The notes below the pieces were generated by a model. The model did no database searches. It saw only the letters and a program-made list of their open reading frames with translations, and had not been told where the DNA came from. From a bacterium (lineage in GTDB: Bacteria > Hydrogenedentota > Hydrogenedentia > Hydrogenedentiales > SLHB01), in assembly GCA_024231375.1 (NCBI GenBank), contig JAAEQP010001506.1:1-5809 (forward strand): a stretch of DNA of 5,809 nucleotides, in the 5' to 3' direction. The position numbers and the translations under genes are program-made. The stretch's first letter is position 1, and every line of letters starts with the position of its first letter. Of the stretch, positions 1 through 5,760 are shown piece by piece.

Positions 1-860
1 ATCTCCTGGCTCGGATAGCGATCAAACGCCACATGTCCGTCCATGTAGAGCACGTTGCTGCCGCCGGGAACGTGGCTGAAGTTGCCAGGCACCGTCGAGA
101 CCGCGTCCCACATGACGGGGATGTCGCTCTGGGCCCGTGCCGTGGCGGCGGGGTTGTTGATGTCGCTGATGAGGAACCGTTCGATTCCCTCACGCAAACG
201 CATGACCGACCCGCCTGAGACATCCACGTCGCCGTCGAGCGTCTGTTGGATGGCAGCCAGATTCGCGGCCGATCCGTCCCAATCCATGCCGTGCGATGAG
301 GTCAGCAGGGTCGCATAGAACTCGACGATCTGGGTCGGAACCGTGCCGCCATCCGCGGGAGCAGGCACGCCAACGGCGGCTGCAGCAACTGCGGCATCCG
401 TGCCGGGGTCGTCCTCGTCGCACTTGTCGAAGAGCCAGCCGTAGTACTCGTAGCACCAGGAAGCGCGCCACCAGGCGCCGTCGTTGTAGCTGGCCGGGTT
501 GGCCAGGATGCAACTTCCGTCGTCACGATACATGTCGTCCGGATCGACGCGCGCACTGGAGGGACAGATGAAGATGTTGGGGTCCGTGCAGTACTCGGGA
601 TAGATGTCGGCGCACGAAGGTGTGATGATGAAGCCCTGGACGCCCTGCATCTGATGCATGATCGGGGGGAACTTCTCGCCCTTGGCCTCGTTGGCATACA
701 TCTTCAGTACCAAGCCGAACTGTTTGAGATTGTTTGCGCAGCTCGCACGGCGGGCGGCCTCCCGCGCACGCGCAAGGGCCGGCAGCAAGATGGCGGCAAG
801 AATGCCGATGATGGCAATGACGACCAGCAATTCGATGAGAGTAAAACCACGATTCCGCAT
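1..860 (-). CDS. Type II secretion-style pseudopilin (prepilin N-terminal methylation domain, H-X(n)-DG C-terminal motif), 3' partial
   Basis: 286 codons are visible and the C-terminus runs off the window. The N-terminus, [17 protein letters not shown], is a class III prepilin signal: a short basic leader, Gly before the cleavage site, mature Phe1 for methylation and Glu5, then a hydrophobic helix to about residue 28. It is followed by [24 protein letters not shown] sequence ([10 protein letters not shown] seen), typical of the large pseudopilin families of Planctomycetota and Lentisphaerota (DUF1559 / SBP_bac_10-like annotation). The middle is Cys- and aromatic-rich ([29 protein letters not shown]) with a low-complexity Ala/Gly stretch. 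Near the end [15 protein letters not shown] matches the prepilin-associated H-X9-DG motif, although here ten residues separate His and Asp-Gly. The ATG at 860 has a Shine-Dalgarno AAGGAG (868-873) 7 nt upstream. The expected role is assembly into a periplasmic or surface pseudopilus after prepilin peptidase cleavage; the specific function is unknown. Confidence 0.93.
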   Translation of the reverse strand, partial: MRNRGFTLIELLVVIAIIGILAAILLPALARAREAARRASCANNLKQFGLVLKMYANEAKGEKFPPIMHQMQGVQGFIITPSCADIYPEYCTDPNIFICPSSARVDPDDMYRDDGSCILANPASYNDGAWWRASWCYEYYGWLFDKCDEDDPGTDAAVAAAAVGVPAPADGGTVPTQIVEFYATLLTSSHGMDWDGSAANLAAIQQTLDGDVDVSGGSVMRLREGIERFLISDINNPAATARAQSDIPVMWDAVSTVPGNFSHVPGGSNVLYMDGHVAFDRYPSQE

Positions 861-906
861 AGAAGGTCTCCTTGAGTTCGGGATTGTTTCCACGACTTGC
901 CCTGAT

Positions 907-935
907 ACTATCAACCACACTGTGAGGTATGTCAA
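907..935 (-). promoter_or_regulatory. Candidate sigma70-like promoter of the pseudopilin gene
   Basis: Read on the minus strand, a perfect -35 TTGACA (930-935) is followed after 17 nt by GATAGT (907-912), a 4/6 match to the -10 consensus. An alternative -10, TAGTAT preceded by TGA (extended -10 type), lies two bases further on with a 19-nt spacer. Transcription would start near base 900, giving a leader of about 40 nt that carries the AAGGAG ribosome site. This implies the pseudopilin can be transcribed independently of the ABC operon, although no terminator separates them. Host sigma factor preferences are unknown. Confidence 0.55.
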
Positions 936-985
936 CTGGCCTCCACACGGTGACCACCTACCAGCCTGCCATCGACAAGTGTTCA

Positions 986-1870
986 CTACCCCTTCAGCCC
1001 CCCCATGGTAATCCCTTGGATGAAGGTGCGCTGGGTGAGGAAGAACAGTAGGATGATGGGCGAGACTACGAGGGTGGATGCGGCCATGAGCAGGTTCCAA
1101 GGCGTGCCGCCCTGCTGGCTCTGGAAGAACTGAAGGCCCAAGGCCAGGGTGAAGGTGTCCTGGTCGATGAGGTAGAGCAAGGGTCCGAGAAAATCGTTCC
1201 AGCAGTAGAGAAAGTGAAACAGAGCGACGACGGCGAGGGCGGGCCGAGCCAGGGGCACGATTACGCGCGCGAAGATGCCGAATTCGCTGCATCCGTCGAT
1301 GTAGGCGGCGTCGGAGAAATCGCGGGGGATGGTGAGGAAGAACTGACGCAACAGGAAGACGTTGAAGGCGCTGGCGCCGAACCACGCGGGGATCCAGAGG
1401 GGCCGAAAGGTCCCGATCCAGTGGAGTTGCCGGAACACTCCGTATAGGGGCACCATGGTCACGGGGAAAGGAACCATCATCGTGGCCAGCAGCAGGATGA
1501 ACACGGGTTCGCGCCACTTCCACTCGATCCGGCTGAATCCGTAGGCCACCAGAGCGCTGCTGAGCACGGTTCCCACAGTACCAAGCACGGCGATGACGAT
1601 GGTGTTCTGGGCGTACTGGAAGAAGGGGATGTAGCGGACTGCCTCCAGATAGTTTCCCCATAGCACGGGGTCGGGGAACCATTCCGGCGGCATGCGCATG
1701 GTTTGGTCCAAGGGCTTCAGCGACGTTGATATCATCCACACCAGGGGAAACAGGAACAGGACGCTCCCGGTCATCAGGGTGCCGTGAACGAGGAGAGAAC
1801 GCGCGGTACGCCGGTGCCGGGCCCGGGAGCGCGCCCTTGCGTCCATTTGGGTCCGTGCCTCATCCGCCAT
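986..1870 (-). CDS. Carbohydrate ABC transporter permease, MalG/UgpE type (294 aa)
   Basis: This is an inner-membrane permease subunit of a binding-protein-dependent sugar importer (binding-protein-dependent transport inner membrane component family). A very basic, Arg-rich N-terminus (residues 11-24) precedes the first membrane helix (about 28-48), followed by five more hydrophobic segments, the usual six-helix layout. The cytoplasmic EAA loop that docks the ATPase is at residues 187-206: DAAYIDG, nine residues, then VIVP, a conservative variant of EAA-x3-G-x9-I-x-L-P. The C-terminus GITMGGLKG is the typical MalG-family ending. Length is normal. The ATG start at 1870 overlaps the upstream permease stop by 11 nt, with AAGAGG about 10 nt upstream; a second in-frame ATG at 1846 has a poorer ribosome site. 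It is the last gene of the operon. The transported sugar cannot be inferred. Confidence 0.95.
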   Translation of the reverse strand: MADEARTQMDARARSRARHRRTARSLLVHGTLMTGSVLFLFPLVWMISTSLKPLDQTMRMPPEWFPDPVLWGNYLEAVRYIPFFQYAQNTIVIAVLGTVGTVLSSALVAYGFSRIEWKWREPVFILLLATMMVPFPVTMVPLYGVFRQLHWIGTFRPLWIPAWFGASAFNVFLLRQFFLTIPRDFSDAAYIDGCSEFGIFARVIVPLARPALAVVALFHFLYCWNDFLGPLLYLIDQDTFTLALGLQFFQSQQGGTPWNLLMAASTLVVSPIILLFFLTQRTFIQGITMGGLKG

Positions 1871-2756
1871 AGTACACGTGCCTCTTGCTCAGCCGATGAA
1901 CCCCAAGCGTCAACCCCATGATGATCAGGAACAGAATCCACGCCATGGCGCAGGCGTATCCCATGCGGAGATAGCGGAACGCGCAGTTGTAGAGATACAT
2001 GGCGTAGAAGGTCGTGGACCGTCCTGGTCCGCCCGCACCGTTGGTCAGCACGTAGGGCAACGCGAACACCTGCATGGCCATGATGAGACCGATGACCACG
2101 TTGAAGAAGATGGCGGGCGACAGCAGCGGCAACGTGATGTGGCGGATCTTCGAGAACGTGTGCGCGCCGTCCAGATCGGCCGCTTCGTAGAGTTGTTTGG
2201 GTACGTCTTGCAGCGCGGCCAGATAGATGACGACGGCATGGCCCACCCCCCACAAACTCATCAACACAATGGCGGGTTTGGCCCAGGTGGTGGATTGCAG
2301 CCATGTGGGGGCTTGGAGGCCGAGAGGCCTCAGGATGAAGTTGAGCACGTGGTTGACTACGCCGTATTCGCCGTTGAGCATCCACATCCACAGGATTCCG
2401 AGGGCCACGAGCGGTGTGAGCGACGGCAGGAAGAAGATGGTGCGGTAGATGGTCATGCCGCGTACGCCGGTGTTGAGCAACAGGGCCAACGAGATGGCCA
2501 GCACGGTCGACAAGGGAAGAAACAAGACCGCGAAGTAGACCGTGTTGCCGAGGGATGTCCAGAACACGGGATCCGTGGCCAGTTCCACGCAGTTCGAGGT
2601 TCCAATCAGGACGGGCGGTTTCAGTACCGAATAGTCGCAGAAGCTGTAGTACACCGAAGCGCACAGCGGGTAGGCGATGAATACGGAGAACCCGAGCACC
2701 CACGGCGAGATGAAGAGGAGGGCGTTTCGCAGATTGCGGCGTTCGCGTCCCGTCAC
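1860..2756 (-). CDS. Carbohydrate ABC transporter permease, MalF/UgpA type (298 aa, GTG start)
   Basis: This is the first permease subunit of the sugar importer, partner of the MalG-type gene downstream. After a basic start (MTGRERRNLRN) comes a first helix, NALLFISPWVLGFSVFIAYP, the usual family opening, then further hydrophobic segments consistent with six helices. The EAA loop at about residues 191-210 is canonical: EAADLDG, nine residues, ITLP. The family signature GxxNY is degenerate (GTSNC), followed by a normal ATDPVFWTSLGNT. The start chosen is GTG at 2754-2756, whose last two bases are shared with the TGA of the binding-protein gene (GTGA overlap). A purine-rich GGAAGGGGGG lies just upstream, and homology begins at once. 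An in-frame ATG at 2816 would add 20 unlikely residues inside the upstream gene, so it was rejected. The stop overlaps the next gene's start. Translational coupling is probable. Confidence 0.94.
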   Translation of the reverse strand: MTGRERRNLRNALLFISPWVLGFSVFIAYPLCASVYYSFCDYSVLKPPVLIGTSNCVELATDPVFWTSLGNTVYFAVLFLPLSTVLAISLALLLNTGVRGMTIYRTIFFLPSLTPLVALGILWMWMLNGEYGVVNHVLNFILRPLGLQAPTWLQSTTWAKPAIVLMSLWGVGHAVVIYLAALQDVPKQLYEAADLDGAHTFSKIRHITLPLLSPAIFFNVVIGLIMAMQVFALPYVLTNGAGGPGRSTTFYAMYLYNCAFRYLRMGYACAMAWILFLIIMGLTLGVHRLSKRHVYYGG

Positions 2757-4156
2757 TCTGGCGCCCCCCCTTCCGCGGCAGCGCGCCGGTCCATGCGATC
2801 CTTGGCCCGTTGCCACGTGCCGTCTACGCGCTGCTGCACTTGGGCCAGCGCGTGTTCGGGGGTGTCCTGATCGTACATGACGGCGTCAAACATGGCCGTA
2901 ATCTCGTCTTGATACTCGAACCAGACACTCAGGCACGGTGAATGGGCCACGTTCTTGCTCGATGCCAAGTCGATGAACAACTCGATGTAGGGGTTGGGAT
3001 GCTGTTCGAGGAAATCGGCACTCACCTCTTTCAGGGGCGTGAACTTGCGTTGGCCCAGGTTGAGGAGTTCGGCTCCTTCCTGCGAACTCAGGAATTGCAT
3101 GAATTCGAAGGCCTCTTCGGGATGGCGCGCGCCGGCCGGAATGCAGATGGAGTCACATTCGGCCAGAGTCACGTTGGTCATGCCGTCCACGCCGGACGGG
3201 AAGGGGGCCGCCCCCCACTCCAGATCCGGCGCGTACTGGGAGATGAAGTTGGCCATCCACACGCCCTGCGCGACCATGGCCACTTTGCCGGTGAAGAAGG
3301 GGTTCTGAGGCGACGCGAAATTGCCCGCGACACCGCTCTGGAACCGGCGCAGTGGTTCCGCGCCGTACCGGTCCGAGTAACTCTGGACCCATTCGTAGGC
3401 GGCGAGATTCTCGGGCGTGTCGAAGGTAATGTCTTCGCCGTCCCACAGGTCGCCGCCGAACCAGAAGGGCCAGGACCAGGGCCACCAGCCGGGTTCCGCG
3501 GGCGAGAACCCAAGTTGCATCAGATGTCCGTCTTCGTCGTACTTGGTGAGTTGTTGGGCCATCTCGTCCAGTTCGGCGAGGGTGCGCGGCGGTTGTTCGG
3601 GGTCGAGGCCAGCGTCGCGGAACATGGCCTTGTTCCAATGCAGGGCAACCGTCGCGGGGGTGGTGGGAAGGCCGTACAACTCGCCCTGATACGAGTTGAG
3701 ATCGAGGAAAACCTCGACGAAGTCCTCGCGGCGCATGCCGGCCTTGTCCATCAGCGGCGACAAGGGCGTGAGGGCGCGTTTCTCGGCGAAGGCGGGGAGT
3801 CCGTTGCTCCAGAGGCCTACCAGATCGGGCGGTTCGCCGCCGGCAATCGCCACGAGCACCTTCCGGTCGATCTGGCTCATGGTGATCAGGTCCACGAAAA
3901 TACGGTCCTGCTTCTCGTTAAATCGATCCACGGTGGCGCGGATGGCGTCCCCTTCGAAACCGGTCCACTTCTCCCAATAGGTCACCCGGAGTCGTCCGTC
4001 GACGTACTCGTCGCGGGGTTCGGGGATGATTACGTTGCAGGAGGTGGTCAGGGACGCCAGGCAAATCAGCAGGGCAGAGCACATCTGTCGTCGCTTCGGT
4101 CCGCCGAATGGGCGGAAGGGCAACGCGCGCGTACCGATGTTGGATTGGAAGTGCAT
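2753..4156 (-). CDS. Extracellular sugar-binding lipoprotein of an ABC importer (SBP family 1, UgpB/MalE-like; 467 aa)
   Basis: This is a solute-binding protein that captures the substrate outside the inner membrane and delivers it to the two permeases encoded downstream. The N-terminus has a basic region (GGPKRRQ), a hydrophobic core (residues 25-36) and an acceptable lipobox, LTTSC, with Cys40 as the predicted lipidation site. The mature part starts with LRVTYWEKWTG, and continues with AIAGGEPPDLVGLW (103-116), YGLPTTPATVALHWNKAMF (161-179) and GKVAMVAQGVWMANF (290-304), the ordered blocks of family 1 sugar-binding proteins. A Trp-rich segment, GWWPWSWPFWFGGDLW (223-238), probably contributes stacking residues to a carbohydrate site (inference). 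Length is typical (about 400-470). ATG 4156 is preceded by a weak GGGGAAG. It is the first gene of the three-gene operon. No obvious promoter was found in the 100 bases upstream. The ligand is unknown. Confidence 0.95.
   Translation of the reverse strand: MHFQSNIGTRALPFRPFGGPKRRQMCSALLICLASLTTSCNVIIPEPRDEYVDGRLRVTYWEKWTGFEGDAIRATVDRFNEKQDRIFVDLITMSQIDRKVLVAIAGGEPPDLVGLWSNGLPAFAEKRALTPLSPLMDKAGMRREDFVEVFLDLNSYQGELYGLPTTPATVALHWNKAMFRDAGLDPEQPPRTLAELDEMAQQLTKYDEDGHLMQLGFSPAEPGWWPWSWPFWFGGDLWDGEDITFDTPENLAAYEWVQSYSDRYGAEPLRRFQSGVAGNFASPQNPFFTGKVAMVAQGVWMANFISQYAPDLEWGAAPFPSGVDGMTNVTLAECDSICIPAGARHPEEAFEFMQFLSSQEGAELLNLGQRKFTPLKEVSADFLEQHPNPYIELFIDLASSKNVAHSPCLSVWFEYQDEITAMFDAVMYDQDTPEHALAQVQQRVDGTWQRAKDRMDRRAAAEGGAPE
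2764..2770 (-). promoter_or_regulatory. G7 tract serving as ribosome site for the GTG-started permease
   Basis: Seven consecutive G (minus strand) lie within the last codons of the binding-protein gene, 7 nt before the overlapping GTG start at 2756. With the preceding GGAA it forms the only purine-rich Shine-Dalgarno-like stretch near this start, so it supports GTG at 2756 as the permease start. A homopolymer of this length is also a possible slippage or sequencing-error site. Confidence 0.45.
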
Positions 4157-4303
4157 GAACCGGCTTCCCCGCTAACGTCGGCACGATACACGGGTGGGTG
4201 GATTGGACGCAAGGGCGGGAAGAGGAATCGGGGGCGCTTCCCAAGAACTTGGCTTGTCGTCGGGGAGCGTGACGCGAGGAAGCGTGCATGGCGCCTGAGG
4301 CAA

Positions 4304-4332
4304 GAGATCCTTCGACTTCGCTCAGGATGACA
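4304..4332. repeat. CHPERSRR-type dispersed intergenic repeat
   Basis: The core GATCCTTCGACTTCGCTCAG followed by GATGACA has imperfect inverted ends (ATCCT/AGGAT). It is a sequence I recognise as recurring in intergenic regions of many environmental bacterial genomes, where its translation yields spurious peptides containing HPERSRR. Read on the minus strand here it indeed encodes CHPERSRRIS inside a spurious open frame. Only one copy is in the window, so its repeated nature rests on prior knowledge and not on direct observation. Function unknown. Confidence 0.6.
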
Positions 4333-4379
4333 TGGAGGGGAGTGGCCGTGCGGATGAGACTGGAGACCTGTCGGTCGTA

Positions 4380-4448
4380 GACCGAAAGCGGGGACAGTCC
4401 CGTCTCGCTCGAAGACTCGCTCGCTTGGGACAGTCCCCGTTTTCGGTC
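4380..4448. repeat. Large imperfect inverted repeat built from GGGACAGTCCC units (REP/BIME-like)
   Basis: The left arm (4381-4401) starts ACCGAAAGCGGGG and ends ACAGTCCC. The right arm (4427-4447) is its reverse complement at 19 of 21 positions; one difference would be a G-U pair in RNA and the other an A-A mismatch. The flanking G4380/C4448 adds a further pair. The 25-nt centre contains a direct repeat CTCGCTCG twice (4405-4412 and 4417-4424). Each arm also contains its own near-palindrome GGGACAGTCCC. This nested architecture resembles REP/BIME elements mobilised by RAYT (TnpA-REP) transposases. It lies between divergent genes and has no trailing T tract, so it is not an ordinary terminator. 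Confidence 0.8.
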
Positions 4449-4483
4449 CCCGGACGCCCTTCTCGGAACACATTTTCGGTTAC

Positions 4484-4501
4484 TTGTCTGCCGAAAGACA
4501 A
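4484..4501. promoter_or_regulatory. Small inverted repeat overlapping the -35 box, candidate operator
   Basis: TTGTCT and AGACAA are perfect 6-bp inverted arms separated by GCCGAA. The position over the putative -35 would suit a repressor site controlling the glycan-related gene. No regulator gene is present in the window, and arms of this size occur by chance, so the call is tentative. Confidence 0.25.
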
Positions 4502-4512
4502 TCTGCTACAAC
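4484..4512 (+). promoter_or_regulatory. Candidate promoter of the sialidase-like gene
   Basis: TTGTCT (4484-4489, 4/6 to TTGACA) is separated by exactly 17 nt from TACAAC (4507-4512, 4/6 to TATAAT). It would start transcription near 4519, about 40 nt before the GTG chosen as start. If right, the far-upstream TTG at 4484 lies in the -35 box and cannot be the translation start. Confidence 0.4.
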
Positions 4513-4544
4513 ACGAAGCATTCACACTTCATGCCATGTTCAAC

Positions 4545-4550
4545 GGGAGG
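4545..4550 (+). promoter_or_regulatory. Shine-Dalgarno GGGAGG deciding the sialidase-like start
   Basis: GGGAGG lies 8 nt before GTG 4559-4561, an ideal distance, and only 2 nt before TTG 4553-4555. The upstream candidates at 4484 (TTG), 4531 and 4536 (ATG, other frames) have no comparable ribosome site. It is the main support for the GTG start. Confidence 0.5.
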
Positions 4551-4558
4551 GTTTGCGC

Positions 4559-5704
4559 GTGCTTGGCCTTGGTGTCGTGATTGCTTGCTCGATGGTATCG
4601 GCTGGGGAGGAAGTGTATCCGTTGTGGGACCCGTCGGTTCCGTTTCCGAAGGCATCGGAGCTTGGGGCGCTCGAAGGGGTTCGGTTCAGTGTGATCAAGG
4701 AACGGGTACCGGAGGTCGATGGGTACAACTGGCTCCACGGCGTGGCCCTGGTGTGGCATAAGGACACGCTGTTCACGTTCTTCGGTCACAACAAGGGCAA
4801 GGAGAACACGCCCACCGAGATCGCCCAGGAGCGCCGCAGCACGAACGGCGGACGGACGTGGGGACCGCTCCGGCTGGTGGCGTCGCATACGGAAACGGAA
4901 GGGCGCAGCCATGGGGTGTACCTTTCGCATGAGGGGCAACTGTGGACCTTTCTTGGACGCTTCGGAGCGGCATACGCCAATTGCCGTGCGGAAGCGTTTC
5001 TTCTGGACGAGACAAAGGACGCGTGGGTTTCCAAGGGCATTGCGGCGGAACGGTTCTGGCCGTGCGACGAACCGCGGAGGATGGAAGACGGGAACTGGGT
5101 CATGGCCGGCATGGAGGTTGTGCCGCAGGGGAAATGGGCGATTCCGGCAGTCGCCATCAGTCATGGTGAGGATTTCACGAAATGGGACACGGTGACGTTC
5201 CCCGTGCCGAAAGAGTTCGAAGGCATCTGGGGCGAGACGACCGTCATCGTCACGCCTGACGAGTTGGTCGCGGTGGTTCGTAGCGGATGGAAACACGAGC
5301 AGGCCATGGTCTCTACGAGCACGGATTGCGGGCGGACGTGGACGCCTGTGCAGTGGACGAATCTACGGATGCCGTGTACGAAGGTGTATGGCGGCGTGCT
5401 CAGCACGGGCCAACGGTATCTGGTCGGGACCATCGTTGCCGACCACAATGGGAAGCGTCATCCTCTGAGCATTGCTGTCACGAAGCCCGGCGAAGAGACG
5501 TTCTCGCGGATCTTCCGGATTCGAGACGACGTGTTTCCTGAGGGGCCGGGCGAGTCTGTGGAGGGCGCGGCGCTCTCGTACCCCTATGCGGTGGAGTATG
5601 AGGGGGACCTCTACGTAGGGTATTCGAATGATGGAAACCGGGGACGGAATCTCAACAGTGGCGAGATGGCGGTGATACCTGTGTCAGTGCTGGTGGTGGA
5701 GTAG
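4559..5704 (+). CDS. Exported sialidase-like (BNR/Asp-box) beta-propeller protein, 381 aa
   Basis: This is a six-bladed-propeller type protein of the exo-alpha-sialidase/BNR superfamily. Two Asp-boxes are visible (S-x-D-x-G-x-T-W): STNGGRTW (residues 94-101, Asp replaced by Asn) and STDCGRTW (254-261). Other conserved-looking blocks are YNWLHGVALVWHKDTLFTFF, SHGVYLSHEGQLW, CDEPRRMEDGNWVMAGM and the C-terminal SYPYAVEYEGDLYVGYSNDG, a pattern I associate with sialidase-family proteins of Planctomycetota and Lentisphaerota. The classic sialidase FRIP motif is not seen, so true sialidase activity is uncertain. Residues 2-15 (LGLGVVIACSMVSA) look like a signal peptide core, cleaved either after VSA or lipidated at the VIAC cysteine. 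GTG 4559 is chosen for its GGGAGG site, but this start gives no basic N-terminus. TTG 4553 (adds Met-Arg) and a frameshifted ATG at 4536 are alternatives. It is divergent from the sugar importer, suggesting a shared glycan pathway. Confidence 0.85.
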   Translation: MLGLGVVIACSMVSAGEEVYPLWDPSVPFPKASELGALEGVRFSVIKERVPEVDGYNWLHGVALVWHKDTLFTFFGHNKGKENTPTEIAQERRSTNGGRTWGPLRLVASHTETEGRSHGVYLSHEGQLWTFLGRFGAAYANCRAEAFLLDETKDAWVSKGIAAERFWPCDEPRRMEDGNWVMAGMEVVPQGKWAIPAVAISHGEDFTKWDTVTFPVPKEFEGIWGETTVIVTPDELVAVVRSGWKHEQAMVSTSTDCGRTWTPVQWTNLRMPCTKVYGGVLSTGQRYLVGTIVADHNGKRHPLSIAVTKPGEETFSRIFRIRDDVFPEGPGESVEGAALSYPYAVEYEGDLYVGYSNDGNRGRNLNSGEMAVIPVSVLVVE

Positions 5705-5760
5705 AAGCCGCAGGGGCTGTTGGAGAGGTCAGCGCACAGGGCAAGCCGCGGAGAATGCCA

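Larger units (their letters stand above)
4157..4558. other. Divergent intergenic region between the ABC operon and the sialidase-like gene
   Basis: About 400 bases lie without a credible gene. From left to right it holds the weak ribosome site of the binding-protein gene, a short palindrome CCAAGAACTTGG (4241-4252), a CHPERSRR-type dispersed repeat (4304-4332), a large inverted repeat (4380-4448), and the likely promoter and leader of the plus-strand gene (4484-4558). The short open frames crossing it are translations of these repeats (for example CHPERSRRIS on the minus strand) and are not considered genes. I see no convincing promoter for the minus-strand operon here; the best candidates match consensus at only about half of positions. 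Confidence 0.7.

Noticed and set aside
936..985. Terminator after the MalG-type permease
   Set aside because: No stable stem followed by a T-rich run was found, so readthrough into the pseudopilin gene cannot be excluded.
1774..2703. 309-codon minus-strand frame across both permease genes
   Set aside because: It overlaps two permeases with intact EAA loops in other frames. Its product is His/Arg-rich without membrane segments or motifs.
1878..2870. 330-codon plus-strand frame opposite the MalF-type permease
   Set aside because: Gln/Gly/His-rich translation without domain features, antisense to a well-supported gene.
4157..4260. Promoter for the ABC operon (TTGCGT with TATCGT or TGTATC on the minus strand)
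   Set aside because: Matches are only 3-4 of 6 per box with non-ideal spacing, not distinguishable from chance.
2942..4330. 462-codon open frame on the plus strand opposite the binding-protein gene
   Set aside because: It is antisense to a clear solute-binding protein with lipobox and family blocks. The translation has no recognisable domain, and long antisense frames are expected at this GC content.
4402..4426. CTCGCTCG direct repeats as a CRISPR array or tandem array
   Set aside because: Only two 8-bp copies with a 4-nt gap, contained within a hairpin loop; no spacers of array size.
4380..4448. Inverted repeat as a rho-independent terminator
   Set aside because: It lies between divergent gene starts, has a 25-nt loop and no T tract after the stem, so it would terminate neither neighbouring gene in the usual way.
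4066..4473. 135-codon minus-strand frame in the divergent spacer
   Set aside because: It translates the CHPERSRR repeat and the inverted repeat, a well-known kind of spurious protein.
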